A stretch of DNA of 9,445 bases from Paludibacteraceae bacterium (GTDB taxonomy: Bacteria; Bacteroidota; Bacteroidia; Bacteroidales; Paludibacteraceae), in NCBI GenBank assembly GCA_017402895.1, contig JAFPLG010000016.1, positions 1-9,445 of the forward strand, in the 5' to 3' direction. The notes below the pieces were generated by a model that saw only the letters and a program-made list of their open reading frames with translations, was not told the origin of the DNA and made no database searches. This document shows, one piece after another, positions 1 to 6,665 of this stretch (the first letter of the stretch is position 1; each line of letters opens with the position of its first letter). Position numbers and translations under genes: made by a program.

Positions 1-205
1 CCTCCACCGCCAACTGACTAGGCGTTCCTCCTCCAAAATAGATCGTCCGTACGGGCTCTTGGTGTATTTCACTCTGGCGATCTTCTATCTCTCTGAGCAA
101 AGCATCCACATAAGCTGCACGCCTTCTTAAATCCGTCGTCGAGTAAAAATCACAATATTTGCAGCGCTTTTTGCAAAATGGTATATGTACATATACGCCC
201 GCCAT
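1..205 (-). CDS. hemW: HemW-type radical SAM protein (heme chaperone), 3' part beyond the window
   Basis: Only the first 68 codons are present; the gene runs off the left edge. The N-terminus begins [20 protein letters not shown]. It contains the radical SAM cluster motif CxxxCxxC (Cys11, Cys15, Cys18) followed by D-F, and further on the GGGTPS motif (about residues 59-64) that contacts S-adenosylmethionine. In this family the residue two after the third Cys separates coproporphyrinogen dehydrogenase HemN (a fourth Cys) from the heme-binding chaperone HemW (Phe). Phe here favours HemW, which inserts heme into respiratory proteins; this is family knowledge, not shown by the sequence. The start ATG overlaps the rarA stop by one base (TGATG), which fixes the start and suggests translational coupling at the end of the operon. 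Older annotation would call it oxygen-independent coproporphyrinogen III oxidase. Confidence 0.92.
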   Translation of the reverse strand, partial: MAGVYVHIPFCKKRCKYCDFYSTTDLRRRAAYVDALLREIEDRQSEIHQEPVRTIYFGGGTPSQLAVE

Positions 206-1428
206 CAATCTTTCTTCCAAAACGTCGTACCCACCAATTCATCCGGAAGGTATTGCTGCTCTACCCAGTGCCCCGGAAAATCATGCGGATACTTGTATCC
301 ATCGGCATAACCCAATTCCTTCATCAGGCTGGTCGGCGCATTCCTCAAATGTAATGGAACAGGCAAATTTCCCGTCTCTCTTACCTTCGCCAGAGCAGCA
401 TCTATCGCCAGATAAGCGGAGTTATCCTTCTTGCAGGTTGCCAGATAAACCGTTGTCTCTGCCAGCGGGATACGTGCTTCCGGCCAACCGATCTTGTTGA
501 CTACGTCAAAACAGGTATTGGCCAACAACATCGCATTCGGATTCGCCAATCCGATATCCTCACTCGCACTGATCACCAATCGACGTGCTATAAACTTCGG
601 ATCCTCGCCACCTTCTATCATCCTAGCCAACCAGTATATAGCTGCCTGCGGATCACTGCCGCGAATCGACTTAATAAAGGCCGAGATGATATCATAATGC
701 ATCTCACCATCCTTATCGTATGCCAATGGATTCTGTTGTAGTTGTTTCGTTACGGTCTCGTTATCAATCACCTTTGACCCGCTGTTACTAACCAGTTCGA
801 TGATATTCAGCAGTTTTCTGGCATCACCACCACTATATCGCAACAATGCTTCGGTATCCCGAACCTCAATACCCAGCGACTTAATCTGCTCGTCTTGCTC
901 CAAGGCGCGATGCAACAACTCCAACAGGTCCTCTTTCTCCAACGACTTCAGCACATAGACCTGACAGCGACTCAGCAACGGCGTGATCACCTCAAAACTC
1001 GGGTTCTCCGTCGTTGCCCCAACCAAGGTTACCACTCCTTCTTCCACAGCCCCCAGCAGACTGTCCTGCTGCGACTTGCTGAAACGATGTATCTCGTCGA
1101 TAAACAAGATCGGACTGCGCTGATCCACCTGCGAGGCAAACAATCCGCTGTTGATCGTGGCAGTTCGCTTAGCCTTGTCTATCACGTCACGCACTTCCTT
1201 CACACCACTGGTCACGGCGCTCAGCGTATAAAACGGACGCTGCAGTTCGTGCGCGATAATGCGAGCCAAGGTCGTCTTGCCCACACCCGGAGGCCCCCAT
1301 AAGATGAAGCTGGATAGGTTCCCGCTCTCTATCATCTTCCTGAGCACGGCTCCTTCACCCACCAAGTGCTTCTGACCTATGTATTCATCCAGCGTCTTTG
1401 GACGTAATCGTTCTGCTAATGGTAACAT
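205..1428 (-). CDS. rarA: Replication-associated recombination protein A (RarA/MgsA), AAA+ ATPase
   Basis: This 407-residue protein is a clamp-loader-like AAA+ ATPase of the RarA/MgsA/WRNIP1 family, which acts at stalled replication forks and associates with single-strand binding protein. Visible motifs are Walker A GPPGVGKT (45-52), Walker B ILFIDEIH (107-114), sensor 1 GATTENP (137-143) and the LLSR arginine-finger region (151-154). The C-terminal tetramerisation region ends with the family-typical [20 protein letters not shown]. Length is within the usual range and the protein is complete. The N-terminus [19 protein letters not shown] matches the family start. The ATG lies inside the end of recN (13-nt overlap), and its stop overlaps the hemW start, so it sits mid-operon without its own promoter. 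Pairing with recN fits a repair function. Confidence 0.97.
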   Translation of the reverse strand: MLPLAERLRPKTLDEYIGQKHLVGEGAVLRKMIESGNLSSFILWGPPGVGKTTLARIIAHELQRPFYTLSAVTSGVKEVRDVIDKAKRTATINSGLFASQVDQRSPILFIDEIHRFSKSQQDSLLGAVEEGVVTLVGATTENPSFEVITPLLSRCQVYVLKSLEKEDLLELLHRALEQDEQIKSLGIEVRDTEALLRYSGGDARKLLNIIELVSNSGSKVIDNETVTKQLQQNPLAYDKDGEMHYDIISAFIKSIRGSDPQAAIYWLARMIEGGEDPKFIARRLVISASEDIGLANPNAMLLANTCFDVVNKIGWPEARIPLAETTVYLATCKKDNSAYLAIDAALAKVRETGNLPVPLHLRNAPTSLMKELGYADGYKYPHDFPGHWVEQQYLPDELVGTTFWKKD

Positions 1429-2993
1429 AATAACTGTTTGGCATTTGCAACCGCTTCTTCCGAGGGGTTATTTCCACTCAGCATAGTGGCGATCTCAGTG
1501 ATTCGTTCATCTTCTGTCAACCGACTGATGTGCGTCTCCGTGCGATCTGTCGTGTCGGCTTTATAAACTTTATAATGGGTTTGTCCTATGGATGCTATCT
1601 GTGGCAAATGGGTAATAGCTATAATCTGTCGATGCGTAGCCATCTCTTTCATAATAGCCGCCATCTGGATCGCTATATCACCGCTCACACCGGTATCTAT
1701 CTCGTCAAAGATAATCGTCGGTAGCCCCTTTGTACTGGCAATCAACGCCTTCACACATAGCATCAGTCGGCTTATCTCACCGCCCGAAGCTACTTCGCTC
1801 ACGGGTCTCAGACTCTGATTCAAGTTCGCTGCAAACAATATCTGTACCTCGTCACAACCGCTTGGGGTGAAGTCTTCCGTGGCTGCAAACGCAATCTCTA
1901 CCTTTGCATGCACTACGCCCAGGCGCTTCAATCCATCCACCAGTCGTTCACATATCTCAGCAGCAACCGCCTTCCTGCTCTTTGTCAAGTCCTCCGCAAT
2001 CTTGCTAAGCGCAGCTTTCTCCGTCTCCACGGTCTTCTGTGCCTGTTCTATATCAAAATCAAAACTGTCCAACCGATTCACTTGTTCGGCCAGTTCATCC
2101 CGCGTCTTGATCAACTCCGCTATATTCTCCGCACTGAATTTATGCAATAGGCTATTCAGTGCATCCATTCGTTCTTCCACCCATTCTAGACGACGAGGAT
2201 CCAGCTCGATATGACTCAGCCTCCTTTCGGCTTCGTCTGCTATGTCTTCCAGTTCAATTCGTGTGCTGTCTATCCTCTCTTGCAGTTCGGAATCCGCTTC
2301 GCCTAATTTGCAAACTCTTAGTGCCTCTATCGCACTGCCTTGCTCGCCGCTAATGGCCTCTATCGCCATATGCAATGCGGCACGAATCTCTTCCGCATGG
2401 CTCAGTTGATAATGTTCTTTTTCCAGTTCTTCTAATTCACCTTCTTCCAGTCCGGCCTCATCCAACATCTTGTATCTATACTGGATATAATCGGCGTCCT
2501 GCTGACTCTTCTTAGCCAACGCTTGCAGTTTCCGCAGAGCCTCTACTGCCGCCACATAGCGCTCGTATTGCGCCGTATAACTCGTTCTCAAGTCCTCGTT
2601 TTGCGATATAGCATCCACTACCTCCAACTGAAAATCCGCATTCTCTATCAGCAGATTCGCATGCTGTGAATGAATATCTATCAATCGATTAGCCAGCACC
2701 TTCAGTTCTTGCAGTGTTACGACACCATCATCCACAAACGAACGACTCTTCCCGTTTCGATACAGTTCTCTTCGTATGATGCAGTCGTCAAACTCAGCCT
2801 CGATAATACATTTGTCTTCGCCGTCTGTGATTGATTTGCTGTCGGCGCGAGCACCTAATACCAAGGCTAATGCACCCAGTATAATACTCTTACCGGCGCC
2901 CGTCTCACCCGTCATCACCGAGAATCCCGCTTCGAAATCGATATCCAGATGCGAGATCAATGCGTAGTTTTGTATGTGTAGATGCTTCAGCAT
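1416..2993 (-). CDS. recN: DNA repair protein RecN (SMC-like ATPase)
   Basis: This 525-residue protein has the RecN layout: a split ABC-type ATPase head at both ends with a long coiled-coil middle. It starts with MLKHLHIQNYALISHLDIDF, as the family does. Walker A GETGAGKS is at 29-36, a long Glu/Ala/Leu-rich coiled coil covers roughly 135-350, the ABC signature SGGEISR is at 403-409, Walker B TIIFDEID at 426-433 and the switch-histidine segment AITHLPQIA at 459-467. RecN is a cohesin-like factor in double-strand-break repair. The length is slightly below the usual 550-570 residues, with no missing motif. Its ATG overlaps the stop of the upstream DUF4835 gene by one base (TAATG), and its end overlaps rarA by 13 nt. 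In Bacteroidota recN is commonly found beside the DUF4835/porD gene. Confidence 0.97.
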   Translation of the reverse strand: MLKHLHIQNYALISHLDIDFEAGFSVMTGETGAGKSIILGALALVLGARADSKSITDGEDKCIIEAEFDDCIIRRELYRNGKSRSFVDDGVVTLQELKVLANRLIDIHSQHANLLIENADFQLEVVDAISQNEDLRTSYTAQYERYVAAVEALRKLQALAKKSQQDADYIQYRYKMLDEAGLEEGELEELEKEHYQLSHAEEIRAALHMAIEAISGEQGSAIEALRVCKLGEADSELQERIDSTRIELEDIADEAERRLSHIELDPRRLEWVEERMDALNSLLHKFSAENIAELIKTRDELAEQVNRLDSFDFDIEQAQKTVETEKAALSKIAEDLTKSRKAVAAEICERLVDGLKRLGVVHAKVEIAFAATEDFTPSGCDEVQILFAANLNQSLRPVSEVASGGEISRLMLCVKALIASTKGLPTIIFDEIDTGVSGDIAIQMAAIMKEMATHRQIIAITHLPQIASIGQTHYKVYKADTTDRTETHISRLTEDERITEIATMLSGNNPSEEAVANAKQLLCYH

Positions 2994-3895
2994 TATTGGT
3001 TGATTTTATCGTATGTATTCTGACGTGTCGGATCAATATCCATCAATAGGTCATATACTTTCTGCTTCTCTGCCGAAGTGCCTTGTTGGAAAATCGACAC
3101 CAGTTCATCGGCCTTGGCATCCAGGAAGGTGTTGATAACAAATGTAGCCGGACGAGCCCGGTTAGCTTCCTTCAGTACGTTAATCCCATCCGCAATACGT
3201 GCACGACCGTTGGCTACATTATCCGCCATGATATCCAGTCCCATCCGATGATACTCATAAAAATACTGGCGGAAAGGCTTAAACGCCTCGTCCATCAGGT
3301 TATTTACCAACGCATACCTATTTCTATTACTGTCAAATGCCAGCCATCCCTTCTGTTCCGTCCCACCCATCGAAGCCGTCTGACAAGCATTCACGATATC
3401 CTCGCATACCTCATAGAACGGTGTACCGCCTAATCGCTGAAACGAATCAAAGTCATAACCCAGCATCAGGTAACAATAATAGGCCAACATAGCTGTCAGA
3501 TTTGTCGTGAACTGGTTCTGCTGATAGACAATCTGGTCATACTCCTGATACGTGAAGTTGAAATTCTTATCCTGGAAATTCATCAACGGAGTCGTATAGC
3601 TGCTTCCGTATACCGGTCGGCGACTCTGGAGCGTCATCTCGCATGTATACAAGTTATCTTCCACCGACTTCACCACAATCAGCATCTGACAATCTATCTT
3701 CTCATGCTCCATAAACTGCAGGTTGGTCCACTTGTTCTGATTCACATATTCCTCAATACTGGTCTTCAGTGTCTCAAATACCTGCTTATTGCTTCCCTCT
3801 ATCTGATCCGAATTGATGGTCACGCGGCACTGAAACTCCTGTGCCGACACCGCTGCCGCCACCCACAAAGCTACTATGAATAGTATTTTTCTCAT
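2993..3895 (-). CDS. porD: DUF4835 family exported protein (type IX secretion-associated PorD)
   Basis: This 300-residue protein begins with a clear signal peptide (MRKILFIVALWVAAAVSAQ, cleavage expected near residue 19), so it is exported to the periplasm or outer membrane. The N-terminal mature pattern EFQCRVTINSDQIEGSNKQV, followed by a long amphipathic stretch and KWTN, is the hallmark of the Bacteroidota-restricted DUF4835 family. I recall this family being annotated as type IX secretion system protein PorD; the exact role is not visible in the sequence. There is no lipobox Cys at the cleavage site, so it is not an obvious lipoprotein. It follows the DUF4831 gene after 9 bp and its TAA overlaps the recN ATG, so it is within the operon. 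The family call is strong, the PorD name moderate. Confidence 0.88.
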   Translation of the reverse strand: MRKILFIVALWVAAAVSAQEFQCRVTINSDQIEGSNKQVFETLKTSIEEYVNQNKWTNLQFMEHEKIDCQMLIVVKSVEDNLYTCEMTLQSRRPVYGSSYTTPLMNFQDKNFNFTYQEYDQIVYQQNQFTTNLTAMLAYYCYLMLGYDFDSFQRLGGTPFYEVCEDIVNACQTASMGGTEQKGWLAFDSNRNRYALVNNLMDEAFKPFRQYFYEYHRMGLDIMADNVANGRARIADGINVLKEANRARPATFVINTFLDAKADELVSIFQQGTSAEKQKVYDLLMDIDPTRQNTYDKINQ

Positions 3896-3904
3896 ATTCT
3901 TTTC

Positions 3905-4927
3905 TTACTGGCGTCGAATCGATAGTATATTACCTGTGTTCTCGTCAAAACGGATCCTCACACGCTCACCGGCATTGTTGAACAAGTCCTGCGACAAAGG
4001 TACACTCACGCCCAACTGCGCCACCGGCAAATACTCCTCCAGCAATTCACCCAATCGGTCACTCGTGATTGTAATATGCGCCGTGCCAGGCAGATTATAG
4101 TATATCTGCGAGGGAGTAGGGGCGTCCTTCTGCTTCTTGGCTTTCTTGTCCACTACCGGTTGCACCTCCGTCATCCGCTCAGGAACGATACGCAGACGTA
4201 TACTGTCCTCACCTATTGTGAGGGCTACTACGCTATCCATCGCCATCGTTGGATCTATGCGATACTCGCGATGCACCTTCTTGCTCGTCTGCTTTCCCGT
4301 AAACAGCGCCACCAGTGCTCGCTCTTGACGATCAATCTCCTCCAGGATAGCCTTCATCGAGATGCCATCAGCCGGGGCATTCTCCGCGTCACCCGACAGC
4401 AGGTAGATACGGTTGTCACGCAGCTGATAGATCTGCTTAGCCACGCTTTTTGCCTGCTGCTCTTCGTCCTCACTCTTAATCGTCTCTTCCAGGGTCGAAG
4501 CCGGCGACTGGGTTGTCACGGTATCCTTTACGCTGCGACGTTTGCGAGGCGTCTGAGCTTGGTTCGACACGTTATAGCCATATAGGATTCCGTCCTTCGT
4601 CAGCGACAACCATTGGGTTTGCATGCCGGCCTGCGGATAGACATAGTAGACACGCGAGGTGTCAGGCATTGCACCAACGGCCAAACGCACATCATCCATC
4701 TGATAGGCCGTTGAGTCTTCTTGTATCGCGTACTCAATGCCCAGCAGTTTATCAGCCCAATGGGCATACTTACCGGGAACAAACTGCGTCTCGGTATATT
4801 CTACCACCAGCTTTACTACCGTGCGGGGTAGGTAGTAACGTATTCCCATTTCACCGGGTACTATTGTATCAGCCCACAACATTACGCCGCCTACCATCGC
4901 AGCCACTACTAAAATCAATCGTTTCAT
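3905..4927 (-). CDS. DUF4831 family exported protein
   Basis: The preferred ATG at 4927 gives 340 residues beginning MKRLILVVAAMVGGVMLWAD, a good signal peptide. A GTG 27 bases upstream (4954) would add nine residues before the signal sequence and overlap the aroE stop, so it is less likely. The mature N-terminal part (IRYYLPRTVVKLVVEYTET, then VPGKYAHWADKLLG) matches the DUF4831 family found in Bacteroidota, whose function is unknown to me. The middle is Lys/Glu/Ser/Thr-rich and probably flexible. The C-terminal half has alternating beta-type segments (YYNLPGTAHITITSD, FDENTGNILSIRR). It lies 23 bp after aroE and 9 bp before the DUF4835 gene, so it is co-transcribed. A periplasmic or envelope role is inferred only from the signal peptide and its neighbour. 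Confidence 0.86.
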   Translation of the reverse strand: MKRLILVVAAMVGGVMLWADTIVPGEMGIRYYLPRTVVKLVVEYTETQFVPGKYAHWADKLLGIEYAIQEDSTAYQMDDVRLAVGAMPDTSRVYYVYPQAGMQTQWLSLTKDGILYGYNVSNQAQTPRKRRSVKDTVTTQSPASTLEETIKSEDEEQQAKSVAKQIYQLRDNRIYLLSGDAENAPADGISMKAILEEIDRQERALVALFTGKQTSKKVHREYRIDPTMAMDSVVALTIGEDSIRLRIVPERMTEVQPVVDKKAKKQKDAPTPSQIYYNLPGTAHITITSDRLGELLEEYLPVAQLGVSVPLSQDLFNNAGERVRIRFDENTGNILSIRRQ

Positions 4928-4950
4928 TATCGTGTATTTATTTAATTCAA

Positions 4951-5670
4951 TCACTTATCACCAATCCCTGTCCATATCTTCCAGGCCTCTTCCGCTTGGC
5001 CATAGAGCATACCTATGCCGTTCATCGTGCGTGCACCACGAGCCTTACCTTCTTTCAAAAAAAGTGTGATCTCCGGATTATACACACAGTCGTACAAAAG
5101 ATGGTTACGACTTATCCACTCATAGGATATCGGAGCACAGCTATCCACATCGGGATACATACCCAGCGGCGTGCAGTTCACGATCACCTGATGAGTCCGC
5201 ATGATTTCCTCGGTCAAATCATCATACCCAAGCATTCCGGCTCCAGGTGTGCGACTTACTATCGTATAGTCTATTCCCAACTGGCGCAAGCCGTATTGTA
5301 TAGCCTTGGATGCACCACCGGTTCCCAGCACCAAAGCACGCTTGTCATCCGCACACAGTGCCTGACGTATCGAGTGCATAAAACCAAGACAATCCGTATT
5401 GTATCCTATCTTCTTGCATACTACATTCACAGCACCAACTTCCCTGGCTGTGTTATCCATTCCGTCCAGCAAGGGGATAATAGATTGCTTAAAGGGCATC
5501 GTCACATTCATCCCGTCCAATCGCTCCAGCAATGGACGCGCATCTTCAATTCGTTCTAATGGATACAACGAATATTCAGCATCAATCTCATCACGCCCGA
5601 ATTTCTCATTAAAATATCGAGCAGAGAACGATTGTACCAACGGTTTGCCTATGATTCCAAAATGTCTCAT
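4951..5670 (-). CDS. aroE: Shikimate dehydrogenase (AroE)
   Basis: This 239-residue enzyme reduces 3-dehydroshikimate to shikimate with NADPH, the fourth step of aromatic amino acid and chorismate synthesis in the cytoplasm. The start is the ATG giving MRHFGIIGKPLVQSFSARYF; an upstream ATG at 5730 would add 20 residues unlike the family and lie deep in tilS. Visible motifs are the shikimate-contact serines in QSFS (13-16), NVTMPFK with catalytic Lys61, AVN (80-82), NTD with the conserved Asp93, the NADP-binding loop GTGGASKA (116-123), NCTPLGM (165-171) and NGIGML with Gln225. It is compact but complete. The usual His before the first serine of the PLxHSxS motif is Gln here (Gln13). The ATG overlaps the tilS stop as ATGA, implying translational coupling. 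Confidence 0.95.
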   Translation of the reverse strand: MRHFGIIGKPLVQSFSARYFNEKFGRDEIDAEYSLYPLERIEDARPLLERLDGMNVTMPFKQSIIPLLDGMDNTAREVGAVNVVCKKIGYNTDCLGFMHSIRQALCADDKRALVLGTGGASKAIQYGLRQLGIDYTIVSRTPGAGMLGYDDLTEEIMRTHQVIVNCTPLGMYPDVDSCAPISYEWISRNHLLYDCVYNPEITLFLKEGKARGARTMNGIGMLYGQAEEAWKIWTGIGDK

Positions 5671-6545
5671 TTCTTTTCTATCTGCAACGTATGCTTGCGC
5701 AGCGTGATAACGTGTGTGCTGGTCTCCCAACGTTTTCCGCCGGCATCTTGCTGCATGGCGTCGTAAATCTTATCTATCTCTGCCGCGCCGCAGTCTTTTA
5801 GCTCTTCATATAGTCGGCATATACCGGCCGCACGACTCTCCTCTCCATCTAGCATATCCATGTATCCCTGCATTCTATAGGCCGTTTCCGCAATATGTTC
5901 TATCTCCGCCTTGCTATAACCGGCCAACTCCTGTCTGATCGCATTGCGTAAAATGGTCGTATCCTCATTCGTAGAGTCTTCTACCCAACCAATATGACGT
6001 ATATCCCTTAGGTAATGCCGGATATAATCCCGCGTGGTGCAGAGTAGGGGGCGAACAATCGGAATCTCACTCTCTACTATCGGATTCCGGCTCTTGGCAC
6101 GCATGCCTCCCATACCTCTCAACCCAGCTCCTCGACGCAGATTCATCAGCACAGTCTCCGCTTGATCATTCTGATGATGGGCAACTGCTACAGCTACACA
6201 ACCATTCTCTCTCGCCACCTCGTCAAACCATCTGTACCGTAACTCCCTGGCCGCCACCTCCATACTTACCTGTCGCGCTTTCTGATAGCCGCACGTATCA
6301 AAATCCTTCACCACCAGTCTCACCCCTCGCTCTTCGGCCATCTGTCGAACGAATTGTTCATCCCGATCCGACTCCTCGCCGCGAAGATGAAAATTACAAT
6401 GTGCCGCAACACATTCGTATCCCCCACGCATCAACACATCCCAAAGAGCCACACTGTCAGCACCTCCACTCACACACACCAAAACGCGCTCACACGCGCG
6501 AAACAAATGCTCATCTCGGATGTATTTCTGTACTCTACGCAACAT
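5667..6545 (-). CDS. tilS: tRNA(Ile)-lysidine synthase (TilS), short form
   Basis: TilS attaches lysine to C34 of the CAU-anticodon tRNA-Ile using ATP, switching its identity to isoleucine; the gene is normally essential. The chosen ATG (6545) gives MLRRVQKYIRDEHLF, the family-typical start, and 292 residues. The frame stays open upstream to 7322, but that extension is antisense to the next gene and crosses the promoter region. Motifs are the PP-loop SGGADS (26-31), HCNFHLRGEESDRDE (49-63), AHHQNDQAET (122-131) and WVEDSTN (187-193). The protein ends with a segment resembling the end of the central domain (about 245-292). The usual C-terminal TilS domain is absent and the middle looks shortened compared with the roughly 430-residue Bacteroidota proteins I know. 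It is first in the operon and overlaps aroE by 4 nt. Confidence 0.93.
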   Translation of the reverse strand: MLRRVQKYIRDEHLFRACERVLVCVSGGADSVALWDVLMRGGYECVAAHCNFHLRGEESDRDEQFVRQMAEERGVRLVVKDFDTCGYQKARQVSMEVAARELRYRWFDEVARENGCVAVAVAHHQNDQAETVLMNLRRGAGLRGMGGMRAKSRNPIVESEIPIVRPLLCTTRDYIRHYLRDIRHIGWVEDSTNEDTTILRNAIRQELAGYSKAEIEHIAETAYRMQGYMDMLDGEESRAAGICRLYEELKDCGAAEIDKIYDAMQQDAGGKRWETSTHVITLRKHTLQIEKK

Positions 6546-6550
6546 TTTCT

Positions 6551-6568
6551 TTTGTATCAAAATACAAA
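6551..6568. repeat. Inverted repeat in the tilS leader
   Basis: A perfect 7-bp inverted repeat, TTTGTAT (6551-6557) and ATACAAA (6562-6568), with a 4-base loop. It ends 6 bases upstream of the tilS ATG. If the minus-strand promoter call is right, it would form almost the whole 5' untranslated leader. It could be an operator or a weak AT-rich leader hairpin; it could also be chance in such AT-rich DNA. Confidence 0.4.
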
Positions 6569-6575
6569 AATCGTG

Positions 6576-6607
6576 CAAAATTACACAAAAATTTTGATAT
6601 ATGCAAA
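6576..6607 (-). promoter_or_regulatory. Predicted promoter of the tilS operon (Bacteroidota type)
   Basis: Read on the minus strand there is a -33-like TTTG (complement of 6604-6607), a 20-base spacer, and a -7-like TAATTTTG (complement of 6576-6583), which fits TAnnTTTG exactly. Transcription would start around 6568-6570, giving a leader of about 25 nt before the tilS ATG. This is a pattern match to the known sigma-ABfr consensus in AT-rich DNA, so it is supported but not proven. Confidence 0.5.
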
Positions 6608-6623
6608 TTTTGTTGTATCTTTG
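6592..6623 (+). promoter_or_regulatory. Predicted promoter of the RAYT-like gene (Bacteroidota type)
   Basis: A TTTTG element (6592-6596, -33-like) is followed after 19 bases by TATCTTTG (6616-6623), an exact TAnnTTTG -7 box. Transcription would begin near 6629-6631, about 35 nt before the ATG at 6666 and right at the foot of the hairpin at 6634-6654. It physically interleaves with the opposing tilS promoter. Confidence 0.55.
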
Positions 6624-6633
6624 CAAGCGATTT

Positions 6634-6654
6634 CCGGATGATAAGTACATCCGG
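6634..6654 (+). promoter_or_regulatory. Perfect hairpin in the leader of the RAYT-like gene
   Basis: CCGGATG (6634-6640) and CATCCGG (6648-6654) form a perfect 7-bp stem with a 7-base loop (ATAAGTA). It stands out as a GC-containing palindrome in AT-rich surroundings and ends 11 bases before the ATG. It would lie at the extreme 5' end of the predicted transcript. RAYT proteins bind small imperfect palindromes (REP sequences) as single-stranded hairpins, so this could be a cognate site or an autoregulatory element; that is inference. I found no second complete copy in the window. Confidence 0.5.
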
Positions 6655-6665
6655 GGACAACGATT

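Noticed and set aside
3905..4954. DUF4831 protein starting at the GTG at 4954
   Set aside because: It would put nine polar residues before the signal peptide; the ATG at 4927 begins exactly at it.
4513..5559. A 348-codon plus-strand open frame opposite DUF4831 and aroE
   Set aside because: Its translation is low in conserved motifs, rich in His/Arg/Tyr/Ser as expected from antisense of coding DNA, and it crosses two well-supported minus-strand genes.
4951..5730. AroE starting at 5730
   Set aside because: The extra 20 residues do not resemble the family and lie inside tilS; the ATG at 5670 overlaps the tilS stop as ATGA and gives the conserved start.
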